64,000 nt of DNA from NCBI RefSeq assembly GCF_002939385.1, contig NZ_MULI01000015.1:1-64000 (forward strand), in the 5' to 3' direction. The translations under genes were made by a program, and so were the position numbers. Shown piece by piece: positions 34,956-43,947 of the stretch (positions within the stretch are counted from its first letter, which is position 1; every line of letters starts with the position of its first letter). The stretch comes from Streptomyces sp. MH60. Lineage in GTDB: Bacteria; Actinomycetota; Actinomycetes; Streptomycetales; Streptomycetaceae. The notes beneath the pieces are model-generated. The model was not told the DNA's origin, ran no database searches, and saw only the letters and a list, made by a program, of their open reading frames with translations.

Positions 34956-36779
34956 TCAGACCACGCCGGCGCCGTTCGAGTACGACTTCATGCTGTAGGT
35001 TCCGAAGCCGTTCACCACAGGGTCGCCCGTGTTGTTGATGCAGTGCAGGATGCCGCCGCCGCCCGCGCCGTTGAGGCAGACGGTCATCAGTGAGGTGAAG
35101 GTGACGCCCGGGGTGTCGGGGATCTCGTAGGCGCGGTCGGTGTAGATGTCGGCGTTGAGGTTGAAGAAGGCGTAGCTGCCCAGGCCCCACGCGTGGTGGT
35201 CGGTGGCGTGGTCGCCCACCTTGTAGGCGGCGAAGCCGTTGGTGTCGCCGTGTCTCCAGGCCGACTGCGTCGGGACGTCGTAGGGGTGCTCGTTCTGGAA
35301 GAAGTAGGTGCGGCCGTGGTTGCCGTTCCAGAGCACCTCGTAGTCCTGGTGGTGCTCGACGAACAGGCCGTAGGTGGTGACCCGGTCACCGTTGACGAGG
35401 AAGCCGACGCCCGCGGGGTTGACCGACCAGCCGACCGTGCCGTCGAGGCCGTGGTCGGCGCGCCAGGCCCAGATGTGGTCGGCGATCACGTCGTTGCTGT
35501 CGATCTGGATGCTGACGTCCGTGCCGCCGGGGACGGCGCCGCCGATGCGCGGGAAGATGTCGAAGAGCGCGGTGGGGCGGTGCGCGTGGCTTCTGCGGCT
35601 GTGGCCGTCGCCGACGCGCAGCAGCACGGGGGAATGGGCGGAGGCGGCCTCGAGGAGCACGCCGGCCACGGTCACGTCGTCGATGTCGGCGACCTCGATG
35701 AGCGAGTTGCCCTGGACGGTCTGGAGGGTGGCCAGGCCGAGGCCGAGGACGACGGTGCCCGGCCGGCGGACCCGCAGCGGCGCGGACAGCGGGTAGATGC
35801 CCGGGGTGAACAGGAGGTGTTTGCCGTGCGCGAGCGCCGCGTTGATGTTCGCGGCGGAGTCGCCCGGCCGGGCGACGTGGAACGCGGTGAGCGGGATGCT
35901 GTGACCGGCGGTCCGCCCGCCGGCCCAGGAGGTGCCGGTGGAGTTGCGGCGCAGTGCGGGGACGAAGACGTGGTAGGCCCCGCGGCGGTCCACCGTGAGG
36001 AACGGCTTCTCCCGGATCACCGGGGTGCGGTCGACGGTCGTGTAGGGCGGGGTCGGGAAGGACGTGGCGGGTGCGCCCTGGACGCCGACGAAGACCATGT
36101 TCCAGTTGGCGCCCTTCCAACTGCCGATGGTGGCGTTGCGGGTCAGCCACTGCTGCTGCGAACCGGAGTCGATCTGTCCGTCCACCACGCTGTCGACCAG
36201 GAAGCCGCCGCTGGACCAGCCGTTGCCGGGCGGGCTCGGCATGAGGATCATGTCACCCTTGACGTGGACACGGCGCATGGGCGCGGCCTGGGCGACGGCC
36301 CAGCGGTCCAGCCCGTCCGGCGGGACGATGGTCAGGTTCTCGGCGGCCCGCCAGAAGTCCTGGGTGCCGTTGCCTTCGAACCACTGGGCGTCGACGGTCA
36401 CATGGCCGTTGATCACGACGTCCTCGGGGCTGGCACCGAGGCCCAGTACGTGCGTGTAGAAGCCGACGTTGATCTCGACGTTGTACGTGCCCGGCTTGAA
36501 CGCCAGGGCGTACCGCTCGGTGCCGAACTGGTTGGACTCCTGGACGGCGAACACGGCGTCGATCTGCTTCTGGATCGCCGCGTCGCCCATCGACGGGTCG
36601 AAGACCAGGACGTTCGGCCCCAGGTCTGTCGTGCCATGGCCGAACCTTCCATGGCCGTCCGCGCCGACGGCGGAGGCGGGGGACGACGCGAAGGCGGATC
36701 CTGCGGTTGCGCCGGCCAACGGCACCGCTGCGGCAGCAGCCACCGCTCCACGAATCACGGCGCGGCGAGAGGGAATCAC
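34956..36779 (-). CDS. Tat-exported beta-helix protein, pectate-lyase/GH55-like
   Basis: The protein has about 607 aa. It starts with a twin-arginine signal, SRRAVIRGAVAAAAAVPLAG, so it is folded before export. The body alternates short beta strands (VLVFDPSMGDAAIQKQIDAVFA at the start, then NLTIVPPDGL, VAGVLLEAAS, HIWAWRADHGLDG) typical of right-handed beta-helix carbohydrate-active enzymes. Databases often give the unsupported label adenylyl cyclase to this family. It probably acts on an extracellular polysaccharide. GTG 36779 or 36785 is the start, and GGGAGA lies just upstream. A LacI-type palindrome 60 bp upstream points to sugar control. Confidence 0.82.
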   Translation of the reverse strand: MIPSRRAVIRGAVAAAAAVPLAGATAGSAFASSPASAVGADGHGRFGHGTTDLGPNVLVFDPSMGDAAIQKQIDAVFAVQESNQFGTERYALAFKPGTYNVEINVGFYTHVLGLGASPEDVVINGHVTVDAQWFEGNGTQDFWRAAENLTIVPPDGLDRWAVAQAAPMRRVHVKGDMILMPSPPGNGWSSGGFLVDSVVDGQIDSGSQQQWLTRNATIGSWKGANWNMVFVGVQGAPATSFPTPPYTTVDRTPVIREKPFLTVDRRGAYHVFVPALRRNSTGTSWAGGRTAGHSIPLTAFHVARPGDSAANINAALAHGKHLLFTPGIYPLSAPLRVRRPGTVVLGLGLATLQTVQGNSLIEVADIDDVTVAGVLLEAASAHSPVLLRVGDGHSRRSHAHRPTALFDIFPRIGGAVPGGTDVSIQIDSNDVIADHIWAWRADHGLDGTVGWSVNPAGVGFLVNGDRVTTYGLFVEHHQDYEVLWNGNHGRTYFFQNEHPYDVPTQSAWRHGDTNGFAAYKVGDHATDHHAWGLGSYAFFNLNADIYTDRAYEIPDTPGVTFTSLMTVCLNGAGGGGILHCINNTGDPVVNGFGTYSMKSYSNGAGVV

Positions 36780-36839
36780 GGACACGGCTCTCCCAGAAGA
36801 TGGTGGGCAATCGGGACCGCGGCTGGTTCCCAACCGCGG

Positions 36840-36851
36840 GAGAGCGCTCTC
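36840..36851. promoter_or_regulatory. LacI-family operator upstream of the exported beta-helix protein
   Basis: GAGAGCGCTCTC is a perfect 12-bp palindrome with the central GCGC typical of LacI-family sites such as the CebR box (TGGGAGCGCTCCCA, from memory). It is about 60 bp upstream of the gene start on the minus strand, so it likely represses that gene in the absence of the inducing sugar. No LacI regulator is in the window. Confidence 0.5.
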
Positions 36852-37056
36852 AGCGACGGAGTGAATCACCGCCGGTATACAGCGTCAATAGGCCTGCACC
36901 AGTAACAGGCCCCTCCGCTGGCCGGGTTGGCACGCGGGCAGGCCGATGCCGCGAGCCTGGCTGGACGCACGGAACCCGCAGCCACGAGACTGGTTCCCAG
37001 CACGACGAAGAACGAGAATCACTTCGGTCACGTGACGGGGCGGGGCGGGGAACCAG

Positions 37057-38670
37057 GTGCCGGACGTACGACGGATCGCGGGACGCTACGAGCTGCTGGA
37101 GCAGTTCAGCCACGGCGGCATGGGGGACGTGTGGCGCGGGTACGACGCCGTACTGGACCGGCCGGTCGCCGTGAAGCTGATCCGCCCCCAGGCCGTGACG
37201 TCACCGCACCTGGCGGAGGAGTTCGAGAAACGGTTCCGGCGCGAGGCGCGGGTCACCGCCCGGATCCAGCACCCGGGCGTGCCGCAGGTGTACGACGCGG
37301 TGCTGGACGAGTCGTACGAGCAGCTGTTCCTGGTGATGGAGCTGGTCGACGGCGTACCGCTGACCGCGTATGTCCACCCTGACCGCCCGCTTCCCGTCAG
37401 CTGGGCGGTGGCCGTGGCCGCGCAGGTGGCGACCGTGCTGTCGTACGCGCACGACGTACCCGTCGTCCACCGCGACCTGAAGCCGGGCAACATCCTCGTC
37501 GCCCGGGACGGCACGGTGAAGGTGCTGGACTTCGGTATCGCGGCGATCCTGCAGACGGACGTCACCAAACTGACCGCGACGGGCAGTCCGATCGGGACGC
37601 ACCAGTACATGGCACCGGAGCAGGTGCGCGGCGCCCGGGTCACGCCGCGCACCGACCTGTACGCGCTGGGCTGCGTGCTGCACGAACTGCTCTGCGGGCG
37701 GACGCTGTTCAGCGGGGACAGCGAATGGCAGCTGATGACGCAGCATGTCAATGCGACCCCGGCCCCGCTGCGGCAACTGCGCGCCGACGTACCGGCGGGC
37801 CTGGAGGAGCTCGTCCTGCACCTGCTCCTCAAGGCGCCGGAGGCGCGTCCGGCGGACGTGCAGGAGGTGTACGAGCGGCTGCGGCCCTTCCTGCCGGGGC
37901 CCGGGGAGGAGCCCGCTCCGCGGGAGGCGGGACCGGCTGGCGCGCCCGACCCGACCGGCATCTTCCGCCGGCCCTACTCGCCCCGACCGCGCGCCGGTAC
38001 CGCGGGCGGCGCGCAGCCCACTGCCCCCATCGTCGGCCCGGACGCGCCGCCCGTCGTGCCCGCGGCCGAACGGGAGGCGTTGCGGGAGCAGATCCGCGAG
38101 GTCCACGCGCACTATCTGGCCCTGATGGAGGAGGAACGGTACGCGCAGGCCGCCGACGTGGTGGGCGAGCTCATCGAGCCGGCCGCGCGGTCCCTCGGCT
38201 CGGAGAGCAAGGCCGTGCTGCGGTTGCGCTCGTGGCAGGCGGTCAGCCGGCAGCTGGCCGGTGACCACCGTGCCGCACTGCCGGAGTTCGAGGCGCTGGC
38301 CGACGCCTACGGGCGCGTGAGCGGCCCGAGCAGCGAAGAGGCGTTGGAGTGCCGGGCCCAGGCGGCGCGCTGCCGCGGCGAACTCGGCCAGGTGACTGAG
38401 GCGCTGTCCGGGCTGCAAGGCGTCCTGGAGACCGTTCGCGCCATCGACGGCGACGTCAGCGAGAACGCGGTGGAACTGCGCCGCGACATCGGCATGCTGC
38501 TCCTCGCGCAACAGCGGGCGGCCGAGGCCTTCGACGTCCTGGAGCCGCTGCACCAGGACCTGTGCGTGGTGTTCGGCCCCCACGACGAACTGACGGCCGA
38601 GGTGGCCGAGACCCTGGCGGTCATCCGACTGGATCTCGACGGTGGCGACAGCGGCGGTTCCTCGGCCTGA
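37057..38670 (+). CDS. Soluble Ser/Thr protein kinase with C-terminal TPR-like domain
   Basis: The protein has 537 aa. The kinase domain has the Gly loop GGMGDVW, Lys40 in VAVKLI, Asp140 in VHRDLKPGN, Asp158 in DFG and an APEQ loop, so it should be active. No transmembrane segment follows, unlike most PknB-type kinases. After a Pro/Ala linker (about 285-340) the rest is helical and TPR-like (EERYAQAADVVGELIEPAARSL, EFEALADAYGRVSGPSSEEAL). The start is GTG 37057 after a GTCACGTGAC palindrome at 37027-37036. A RelE/UvrD helicase fusion follows 48 bp downstream on the same strand and may be its partner. Confidence 0.9.
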   Translation: MPDVRRIAGRYELLEQFSHGGMGDVWRGYDAVLDRPVAVKLIRPQAVTSPHLAEEFEKRFRREARVTARIQHPGVPQVYDAVLDESYEQLFLVMELVDGVPLTAYVHPDRPLPVSWAVAVAAQVATVLSYAHDVPVVHRDLKPGNILVARDGTVKVLDFGIAAILQTDVTKLTATGSPIGTHQYMAPEQVRGARVTPRTDLYALGCVLHELLCGRTLFSGDSEWQLMTQHVNATPAPLRQLRADVPAGLEELVLHLLLKAPEARPADVQEVYERLRPFLPGPGEEPAPREAGPAGAPDPTGIFRRPYSPRPRAGTAGGAQPTAPIVGPDAPPVVPAAEREALREQIREVHAHYLALMEEERYAQAADVVGELIEPAARSLGSESKAVLRLRSWQAVSRQLAGDHRAALPEFEALADAYGRVSGPSSEEALECRAQAARCRGELGQVTEALSGLQGVLETVRAIDGDVSENAVELRRDIGMLLLAQQRAAEAFDVLEPLHQDLCVVFGPHDELTAEVAETLAVIRLDLDGGDSGGSSA

Positions 38671-38706
38671 CCTGGCCTTTGCCCGCACTGCGGGCGGCCG
38701 GGACAC

Positions 38707-38712
38707 TAGGAT
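38707..38712 (+). promoter_or_regulatory. -10 box for a leaderless helicase transcript
   Basis: TAGGAT lies 6 nt before the ATG at 38719, so transcription would start at or next to the A of ATG. No ribosome-binding site is visible. This means the helicase gene may also be expressed apart from the kinase gene. Confidence 0.4.
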
Positions 38713-38718
38713 CTCCGC

Positions 38719-40908
38719 ATGCCCCAGCTTGCCTTCGATGTCGGCTTCTTCGCCGAACTGCCCAAGCTCCAGCCCCCGGTCAGGAAGGGGGTCCTGGATG
38801 CCTGGGAGAAGTTCAACCAGCTCACCCTCGACCAGCTCTTCAAAGATCAGGGTCTGAAGCTGGAAAGCCTGGTGCAGGCGAAGGACAAGCAGATCCGGAC
38901 GATCCGCATCGACCAGTTCTGGCGCGGGGTCGTGCTCGCACCGCCTTCCGGGGACACCTTCGTCCTGCTGCGGGTCATGCAGCACGACAAGGCCATCGCC
39001 TGGGCGAAGAAGCAGAAGTCCAGCATCAACGCGGTGACGCGGGCCGTCGAGATCCGCGACGCGGCGACCCTGGACGAGATCACGCCGACCTACGAACGGG
39101 TCGCGGACGGCTCGTCGAAGGAACGGCTGTTCGCGAAGTTCTCCGACGGAGACCTGAAAGCGCTAGGCATCGACGACGAGACGCTCCGGCAGGCCCGGTC
39201 GCTCGTGGACCAGGAGCAACTGGACGTCTTCGCGCCGCTGCTGCCCCAGGACCAGCGGGAGGTTCTGCAGTACCTCGCCGCGGGCTGCACGGTGGAGGAG
39301 GTCTGGCAGGACATCGTGGCGCCCGCGCTGCACGCGTCCGCGCAGCCGGTGGACACGCGGGACTACGAGACGGCGATCCAGCACAGCCGGGCGCGTATCG
39401 CGCTGGTGACGGCTCCCGAGGAGCTGCGGGACATCCTGGAGAAGCCCTTCGCGGCCTGGCGGGTTTTCCTCCACCCCTCCCAGCGGAAGGTGGCCTACCG
39501 GGCGTCCTACTCTGGCCCCGCGCAGGTCACGGGCGGGCCAGGCACCGGCAAGACAGTCGTCGCGCTGCACCGGGTCAAGCACCTGCTCGGGTATCTGCGG
39601 GACGGCGACCGCATCCTGCTGACGACGTACACCAACGCGCTCGTCAACGCTCTCCGTTCGGGCCTGGAGTCCCTGGTGGACGATCCGGAGCTGCGCGAGC
39701 GGGTCGACATCTCGACCGTGGACGGCTTCGCGGGCCGGGTCGTCGCGGAGGCTCCGGGCGCGGTGCCGCTGCGGCCGCTGATGAGCAACGAGGAGGTCAG
39801 CCGCTGGGGCAAGGCCGCCAAGGCGACGGGCTTCACGGGCAGCGCGCAGTTCCTCGCGCAGGAGTACCGGCATGTCGTCCTGGCGCAGGGCATCGGCAGC
39901 CTGGCCGAGTACGAGGCGGCGGACCGGCGGGGCCGGGGCAGCAGGCTGACGGCGGCCGAACGGCCGTTGGTGTGGGAGACGGTGGAGAGGTTCACGGCGG
40001 CTCTCGCGGCGGACGGGTGCCGGACCTGGCTGCAGACGTGCGTGGAGGCGGCGGGGCTGTTGGAGGCGAAGGGGCCGCCGTACCGGCATGTGGTGGTGGA
40101 CGAGGCGCAGGACCTGCATCCGGCGCAGTGGCGGCTGCTGCGCGCGGCCGTTCCGGCCCGCCCTGACGACTTGTTCATCGCGGGCGACCCGCATCAGCGC
40201 ATCTACGACTCGAAGGTCTCGCTCAAGTCCCTCGGCATCAGAGTGACGGGGCGGTCGGTGAAGCTGCGGAAGAACTACCGCAGTACGCAGGAGATCCTGC
40301 GCTGGTCCACGGCCCTGCTGATCGGCCGGCCGATCGCCCAACTCCAGGACGAGGGGCGGAACGAGACCTTGCTCGGCTACCGCTCTGCTCTCCACGGCGA
40401 CGGACCCGCCGTACAGGGCGCGGTGAGTGATGAGGCTGAACTGGAGGCCCTGGTCGACCAGGTGCGGGCGTGGATGGACGCGGGTGTGGGTGCCGGGGAG
40501 ATCGGGGTGACAGCCCGCTTCAACAAGACGTGCGCGAAGGTTGTGGCGCATCTGAAGGACGCGGGCATCCCCGCGGTGTCCCTGCGCAATGCCTCCGGCG
40601 ACTCATCGGCGAGCGACGGGCCGGCCGTACGCGTCGGAACCATGCACTCGTTCAAAGGGCTGGAGTTCCGCTGCGTCGCGGTCGTCGGCGTCACCGACGA
40701 GGCGTTGCCGTTCGCGAAGGCGGTCACGCCGCCGGATGTGGACCCCAAGCAGCATGAAACGGACATGCTGTCCGAGCGCTGCCTGTTGTTCGTGGCCTGC
40801 ACGCGGGCCCGGGACGGCCTGTACGTCTCGTGGGCCAAGCAGCCCAGCCCCTTCCTGGTGGAGGCCGGCTTCGGTGTCGATCAGCCATCGCCCCCCTGCA
40901 CCATCTGA
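38719..40908 (+). CDS. RelE-fold toxin-like domain fused to a UvrD-type SF1 helicase
   Basis: The protein has 729 aa. Residues 1-105 resemble a RelE/ParE fold (FAELPKLQPPVRKGVLDAW, KQIRTIRIDQFWRGVVL, FVLLRVMQHDKAIAWAKKQK). From about 260 on it is an SF1A helicase: Walker A GGPGTGKTV with Lys278, VVDEAQD with Asp461, AGDPHQRIY, RKNYRST, VGTMHSFKGLEFR and VACTRARDGLYVSW. All core helicase motifs are present, so it should unwind or translocate on DNA using ATP. The N-terminal part may bind or cleave RNA or only recognise a partner. A kinase gene precedes it and a strong hairpin follows it. I infer a stress or defence role. Confidence 0.85.
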   Translation: MPQLAFDVGFFAELPKLQPPVRKGVLDAWEKFNQLTLDQLFKDQGLKLESLVQAKDKQIRTIRIDQFWRGVVLAPPSGDTFVLLRVMQHDKAIAWAKKQKSSINAVTRAVEIRDAATLDEITPTYERVADGSSKERLFAKFSDGDLKALGIDDETLRQARSLVDQEQLDVFAPLLPQDQREVLQYLAAGCTVEEVWQDIVAPALHASAQPVDTRDYETAIQHSRARIALVTAPEELRDILEKPFAAWRVFLHPSQRKVAYRASYSGPAQVTGGPGTGKTVVALHRVKHLLGYLRDGDRILLTTYTNALVNALRSGLESLVDDPELRERVDISTVDGFAGRVVAEAPGAVPLRPLMSNEEVSRWGKAAKATGFTGSAQFLAQEYRHVVLAQGIGSLAEYEAADRRGRGSRLTAAERPLVWETVERFTAALAADGCRTWLQTCVEAAGLLEAKGPPYRHVVVDEAQDLHPAQWRLLRAAVPARPDDLFIAGDPHQRIYDSKVSLKSLGIRVTGRSVKLRKNYRSTQEILRWSTALLIGRPIAQLQDEGRNETLLGYRSALHGDGPAVQGAVSDEAELEALVDQVRAWMDAGVGAGEIGVTARFNKTCAKVVAHLKDAGIPAVSLRNASGDSSASDGPAVRVGTMHSFKGLEFRCVAVVGVTDEALPFAKAVTPPDVDPKQHETDMLSERCLLFVACTRARDGLYVSWAKQPSPFLVEAGFGVDQPSPPCTI

Positions 40909-40984
40909 GCACAGGCAAGCCAACTCGTGTGGTTTGACGGCGCTTTCAGCCTGTGGAAGGGTGTAGCCGATTCAGCTCGTGAAG

Positions 40985-41013
40985 GGCCGCACGGCTAGGG
41001 GAGTCGTGCGGCC
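40985..41013 (+). terminator. Hairpin after the helicase gene
   Basis: GGCCGCACG at 40985-40993 pairs with CGTGCGGCC at 41005-41013 around an 11-nt loop. It lies 77 bp after the helicase stop and is a good candidate for the end of the kinase/helicase transcript. No T-tract follows. Confidence 0.5.
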
Positions 41014-41153
41014 AAGGGGAGGGCGGGCAGTAGCAGAAGGCGTGGCCCCAGCCGACCGTGGCACGTCCCGCGGTCGTGGCGGACCGGCACCTGCTACGAC
41101 CCGCAGCATCGCGGACGTCCTCAGCGGAGGCGCTCGCGGAAGGGGTGGTTGTC

Positions 41154-41885
41154 ATGGCCGACGAGAAGACACCGGACGAGGGAGCGGCCGAGAAGGCCGG
41201 CAAGTGGGTCGCCGATCTCGCCGAGAAGGTGATGCTGAACGGCGTGGGGCCGGTCACCGGGTCGGCGACGTGGGCCGAGGACCGCCTCGCACGTCGACAG
41301 GGCGACGCCTACAGAGCGCCGGACGACGGGGAGCGCCGCTCCCCCGACGACATGAAGGACGACATCGACGCCGTCGTCGCCCGCCTCGTCAAAGAGTCCG
41401 TGGCTGCCGCCGGAACTCAGGGATTCGTCACCGGGCTCGGCGGCCTGATCACCGCGGGCATCACCATCCCCGCGAACGTCGCCGCCTCGTTCACCGTCAA
41501 CATGCGGATGGCCGGCGCCATCGCGTACCTTCGGGGATGGGACATCCGGGACCCGCACGTACGGACCGTCGTCACGATGCTCGCGATCGGGATGAGCGCG
41601 CAGAACGTCATGGCGGCCTTCGGGGTGAAGATCGGTCAAAAGATCGGTGAGCAGATGCTCAAGAAGCTCCCCATCGCGGTGATCCGGAAGATCAACAACA
41701 AGGTCGGGTTCTTCCTCATCGCCAAATACGGAACCCGGCGCGCGGCGATCACGCTCGCCAAGGGGATTCCCATCCTGGGAGGCATCGTCGGAGGCGCCGT
41801 GGACGCGAGCGCGACCGCGCTCATCGGACGGGCCACGGACAAGGCCCTGCGCGGCGGCAGCCTTCAGGCCGAGGAACCGAAGTAA
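41154..41885 (+). CDS. EcsC-family protein
   Basis: The protein has 243 aa. The central region GTQGFVTGLGGLITAGITIPANVAASFTVNMRMAGAIAYLRGWDIRDPHVRT and the C-terminal IGEQMLKKLPIAVIRKINNKVGFFLIAKYG fit the EcsC family. It has two or three moderately hydrophobic segments that may associate with membrane. The molecular function of the family is poorly known. The ATG at 41154 gives the natural N-terminus MADEKTPDEG. A 245-bp gap with the helicase terminator precedes it. Confidence 0.75.
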   Translation: MADEKTPDEGAAEKAGKWVADLAEKVMLNGVGPVTGSATWAEDRLARRQGDAYRAPDDGERRSPDDMKDDIDAVVARLVKESVAAAGTQGFVTGLGGLITAGITIPANVAASFTVNMRMAGAIAYLRGWDIRDPHVRTVVTMLAIGMSAQNVMAAFGVKIGQKIGEQMLKKLPIAVIRKINNKVGFFLIAKYGTRRAAITLAKGIPILGGIVGGAVDASATALIGRATDKALRGGSLQAEEPK

Positions 41886-41999
41886 CACAGCGGACCGACG
41901 CCGGCCGGCACCCCGCCAAGCCCCCTGCACCCGCATCCGGTGACAGGAGGCTTCACCCATGATCCGAAATCGGCGAGCACACCCTCAGGAGGCCCTTCC

Positions 42000-43376
42000 G
42001 TGCCCTCGCTCCATGACGTCTCCACCTGGCAGCCCCTGCTGCGCCTCCTGCACGCCGCGCACGCCGCGCACGCCGACACGCTCTCCGAGCCCGGCGGGCA
42101 CGTGGCGGGGCAGATCAGTCCCCGTGCGTGGAGCGTTCCCCTGCCGCACCGGCCGCCGCAGCCCGGGCGTGCCTCACTGGTCTCGGACAATCAGGAGCAG
42201 TTCGACGCCGTGGGCCTGATCGTCGAAGCGCTCGAGGAGAACGGGAGCGGCGGTGTCTCCTTTGTCGTCGAAGCTTCCTCCACGGCCGGTGGCGTCCGGT
42301 TGCATCTGATCGAACCGAGCTCCTCCACAGAGCCGGGCATCGCCACCGCGCACCCGGGCACGCTCCTCCTCGCGGACGGGGCGCTGCCCGAGCCGGTGCG
42401 CCGCCTGCCCGCTCCGGTACCTGGCGCGGTACCGGCCGCGTCCGCGGACGTGGACCTGTTGCGGAGCACTCTCCGTGAGCGGCTCCCGGACGCGGTGGGT
42501 GCCTCCGAGGAGGAGATCGCAGCGGCCGAGGCACGCCTGGGCGTGCCGCTGCCACCCGAGCTGAGTGCCCTGTACCAGCTGATCCGGGGCCGGTACGAGG
42601 ACTGGGACGACCTTTGGGATCCGTACGACACCATCGGCTGCGAATTGTTCCCCCTCGGCGAGGTGTACATCGCCGACGCGGCGTCCCGGCAGGTGCTGTG
42701 GCGGTTCGGCGCCATGGAGGCGGTCGAGACGGGTCCCGAGCACGCCGTGCAGCAGCTCGTCGGCTCGCCGGGCTGGATCGTCTTCGGTGACAACGGAGGC
42801 GGTGACCGTATCGCCGTCGACCTCACGCCGGGTCCGGACGGACACGTCGGACAGGTGATCATCATCGGTCACGAGGGGAACATCGGTGCCGGGCTGGTCG
42901 CCGACTCCCTCACCGACATGGTCGTCCACCGCCACTTCGACGGCCGTCCGGCCCCCAGGGTCGAACGGCCCCCGCTGGTCGCCCACGTCAACCGTGTCTC
43001 CTTGCCCAGCATCGAGGTCGCCGCCCACGCAGGCCTGGAGGTCCTGAGCATCGGGGTGTGGGAGAAGGAGCCCCTCAGCCTCGCTCCCGTCTTCGGCCTT
43101 CCGCGCCTGCGGACCCTTTGTGCGTATGCCGGTACTCTCGCCGATCCGTGTGAGATCTCCCGGCTCACCCACCTCGAGTATCTGGACCTCCCGCCCGCGG
43201 AGTGGCGTGTCCTTCTCGATGCGGGAGCCGTGCCCACAGGGCTCCTCGCCGCGGGCATCGCGGCCCACCAGCAGCGGGACAACCCGTTGCGGACCATCGC
43301 CCTCGCCAACGAGGTCCTCGCCCTGTACGGCCGGCCGCCGATCACCGGGATAACGGTGCTGGAGGCCACGGTGTGA
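42000..43376 (+). CDS. SMI1/KNR4-type protein
   Basis: The protein has 458 aa. The SMI1/KNR4 core is near residues 160-270: EEEIAAAEARLGVPLPPELSALYQLIRGRYEDWDD, then GWIVFGDNGGGDRIAVDLTPGPDGHVGQVIIIGHEG. The N-terminal 150 residues are unrelated and may form a separate small domain. The C-terminal part has Leu-rich segments. SMI1/KNR4 domains occur as immunity proteins in bacterial toxin systems, but no toxin is adjacent. GTG 42000 with AGGAGG seven bases before it is a better start than ATG 41940. Confidence 0.82.
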   Translation: MPSLHDVSTWQPLLRLLHAAHAAHADTLSEPGGHVAGQISPRAWSVPLPHRPPQPGRASLVSDNQEQFDAVGLIVEALEENGSGGVSFVVEASSTAGGVRLHLIEPSSSTEPGIATAHPGTLLLADGALPEPVRRLPAPVPGAVPAASADVDLLRSTLRERLPDAVGASEEEIAAAEARLGVPLPPELSALYQLIRGRYEDWDDLWDPYDTIGCELFPLGEVYIADAASRQVLWRFGAMEAVETGPEHAVQQLVGSPGWIVFGDNGGGDRIAVDLTPGPDGHVGQVIIIGHEGNIGAGLVADSLTDMVVHRHFDGRPAPRVERPPLVAHVNRVSLPSIEVAAHAGLEVLSIGVWEKEPLSLAPVFGLPRLRTLCAYAGTLADPCEISRLTHLEYLDLPPAEWRVLLDAGAVPTGLLAAGIAAHQQRDNPLRTIALANEVLALYGRPPITGITVLEATV

Positions 43377-43486
43377 ACCGGAAACCGAATCCCGTCGACG
43401 GGCTCCCGGGGAGACGGACACCGAGTCCGGCCGCGGCCTCCTCCTCGTCACCCTTGCCCAGTCGCTTGCACGCTGTCAGGGTGTGC

Positions 43487-43492
43487 TAGGGA
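43487..43492 (+). promoter_or_regulatory. -10 box for the small unknown gene
   Basis: TAGGGA, with TTGCAC 15 bp upstream, lies 7 nt before ATG 43500. This would make a leaderless transcript. The short spacing keeps confidence low. Confidence 0.35.
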
Positions 43493-43499
43493 TGGCTCC

Positions 43500-43916
43500 A
43501 TGTCGCTTCCGCACATCCTGCTCACGGACTCGCAGTCCCACCTGCTGGCGGAGTTGCTCCTCGCTCCTCTCCCGGTCCGGGAAGGAAGCAGCCGTGGCCC
43601 AGAGGTCAACGAGGAGGACAGCGCGGCCCGGGGCTTGGACCACGACACGACACTGGTGGACCTGTCCCGGCTCATCGCCTTCGGGCTCGTCGTCCACGAG
43701 GCGGGTTCGGTTCAGGTCACGGATCTCGGCATGGCCGTTCACTACGAGAAGCAACTCGGTGTCGCGCAGTCTCACCTCGGGGACGTGGTGCGCTTCGCAA
43801 CTGCGGTGGAGGGGTCACATCCCCGCCTCGCCCAGACACTCCGTCTGCTCGCGCAGGGGGAAATCAGCCTGAGAACGGCGGTCACCGACGCGGTCTCGAC
43901 CGAGCAAGGCGGTTGA
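43500..43916 (+). CDS. Small protein of unknown function, possibly winged-helix
   Basis: The protein has 138 aa and I do not recognise a family with certainty. It has an N-terminal helical part, an acidic loop, then LVDLSRLIAFGLVVHEAGSVQVTDLGMAVHYEKQL, which looks like the wing and strand pair of a winged-helix fold, and a helical C-terminus. It sits between the SMI1-type gene and the convergent type IIG-like gene and ends at a shared hairpin. Codon use is typical of the region, so I think it is real. Confidence 0.65.
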   Translation: MSLPHILLTDSQSHLLAELLLAPLPVREGSSRGPEVNEEDSAARGLDHDTTLVDLSRLIAFGLVVHEAGSVQVTDLGMAVHYEKQLGVAQSHLGDVVRFATAVEGSHPRLAQTLRLLAQGEISLRTAVTDAVSTEQGG

Positions 43917-43919
43917 CCT

Positions 43920-43935
43920 CCCCCGATCGCGGGGG
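43920..43935. terminator. Perfect hairpin between convergent genes
   Basis: CCCCCG at 43920-43925 pairs with CGGGGG at 43930-43935 around ATCG, between the stop of the small gene at 43916 and the stop of the convergent methylase gene at 43948. It can work in both directions. Confidence 0.55.
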
Positions 43936-43947
43936 TTCGATCACTGC

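Noticed and set aside
21949..40908. Pgl/BREX system
   Set aside because: There is a methylase and a kinase, but no PglZ phosphatase, PglY/BrxC ATPase or BrxL. The kinase and helicase are of other types.
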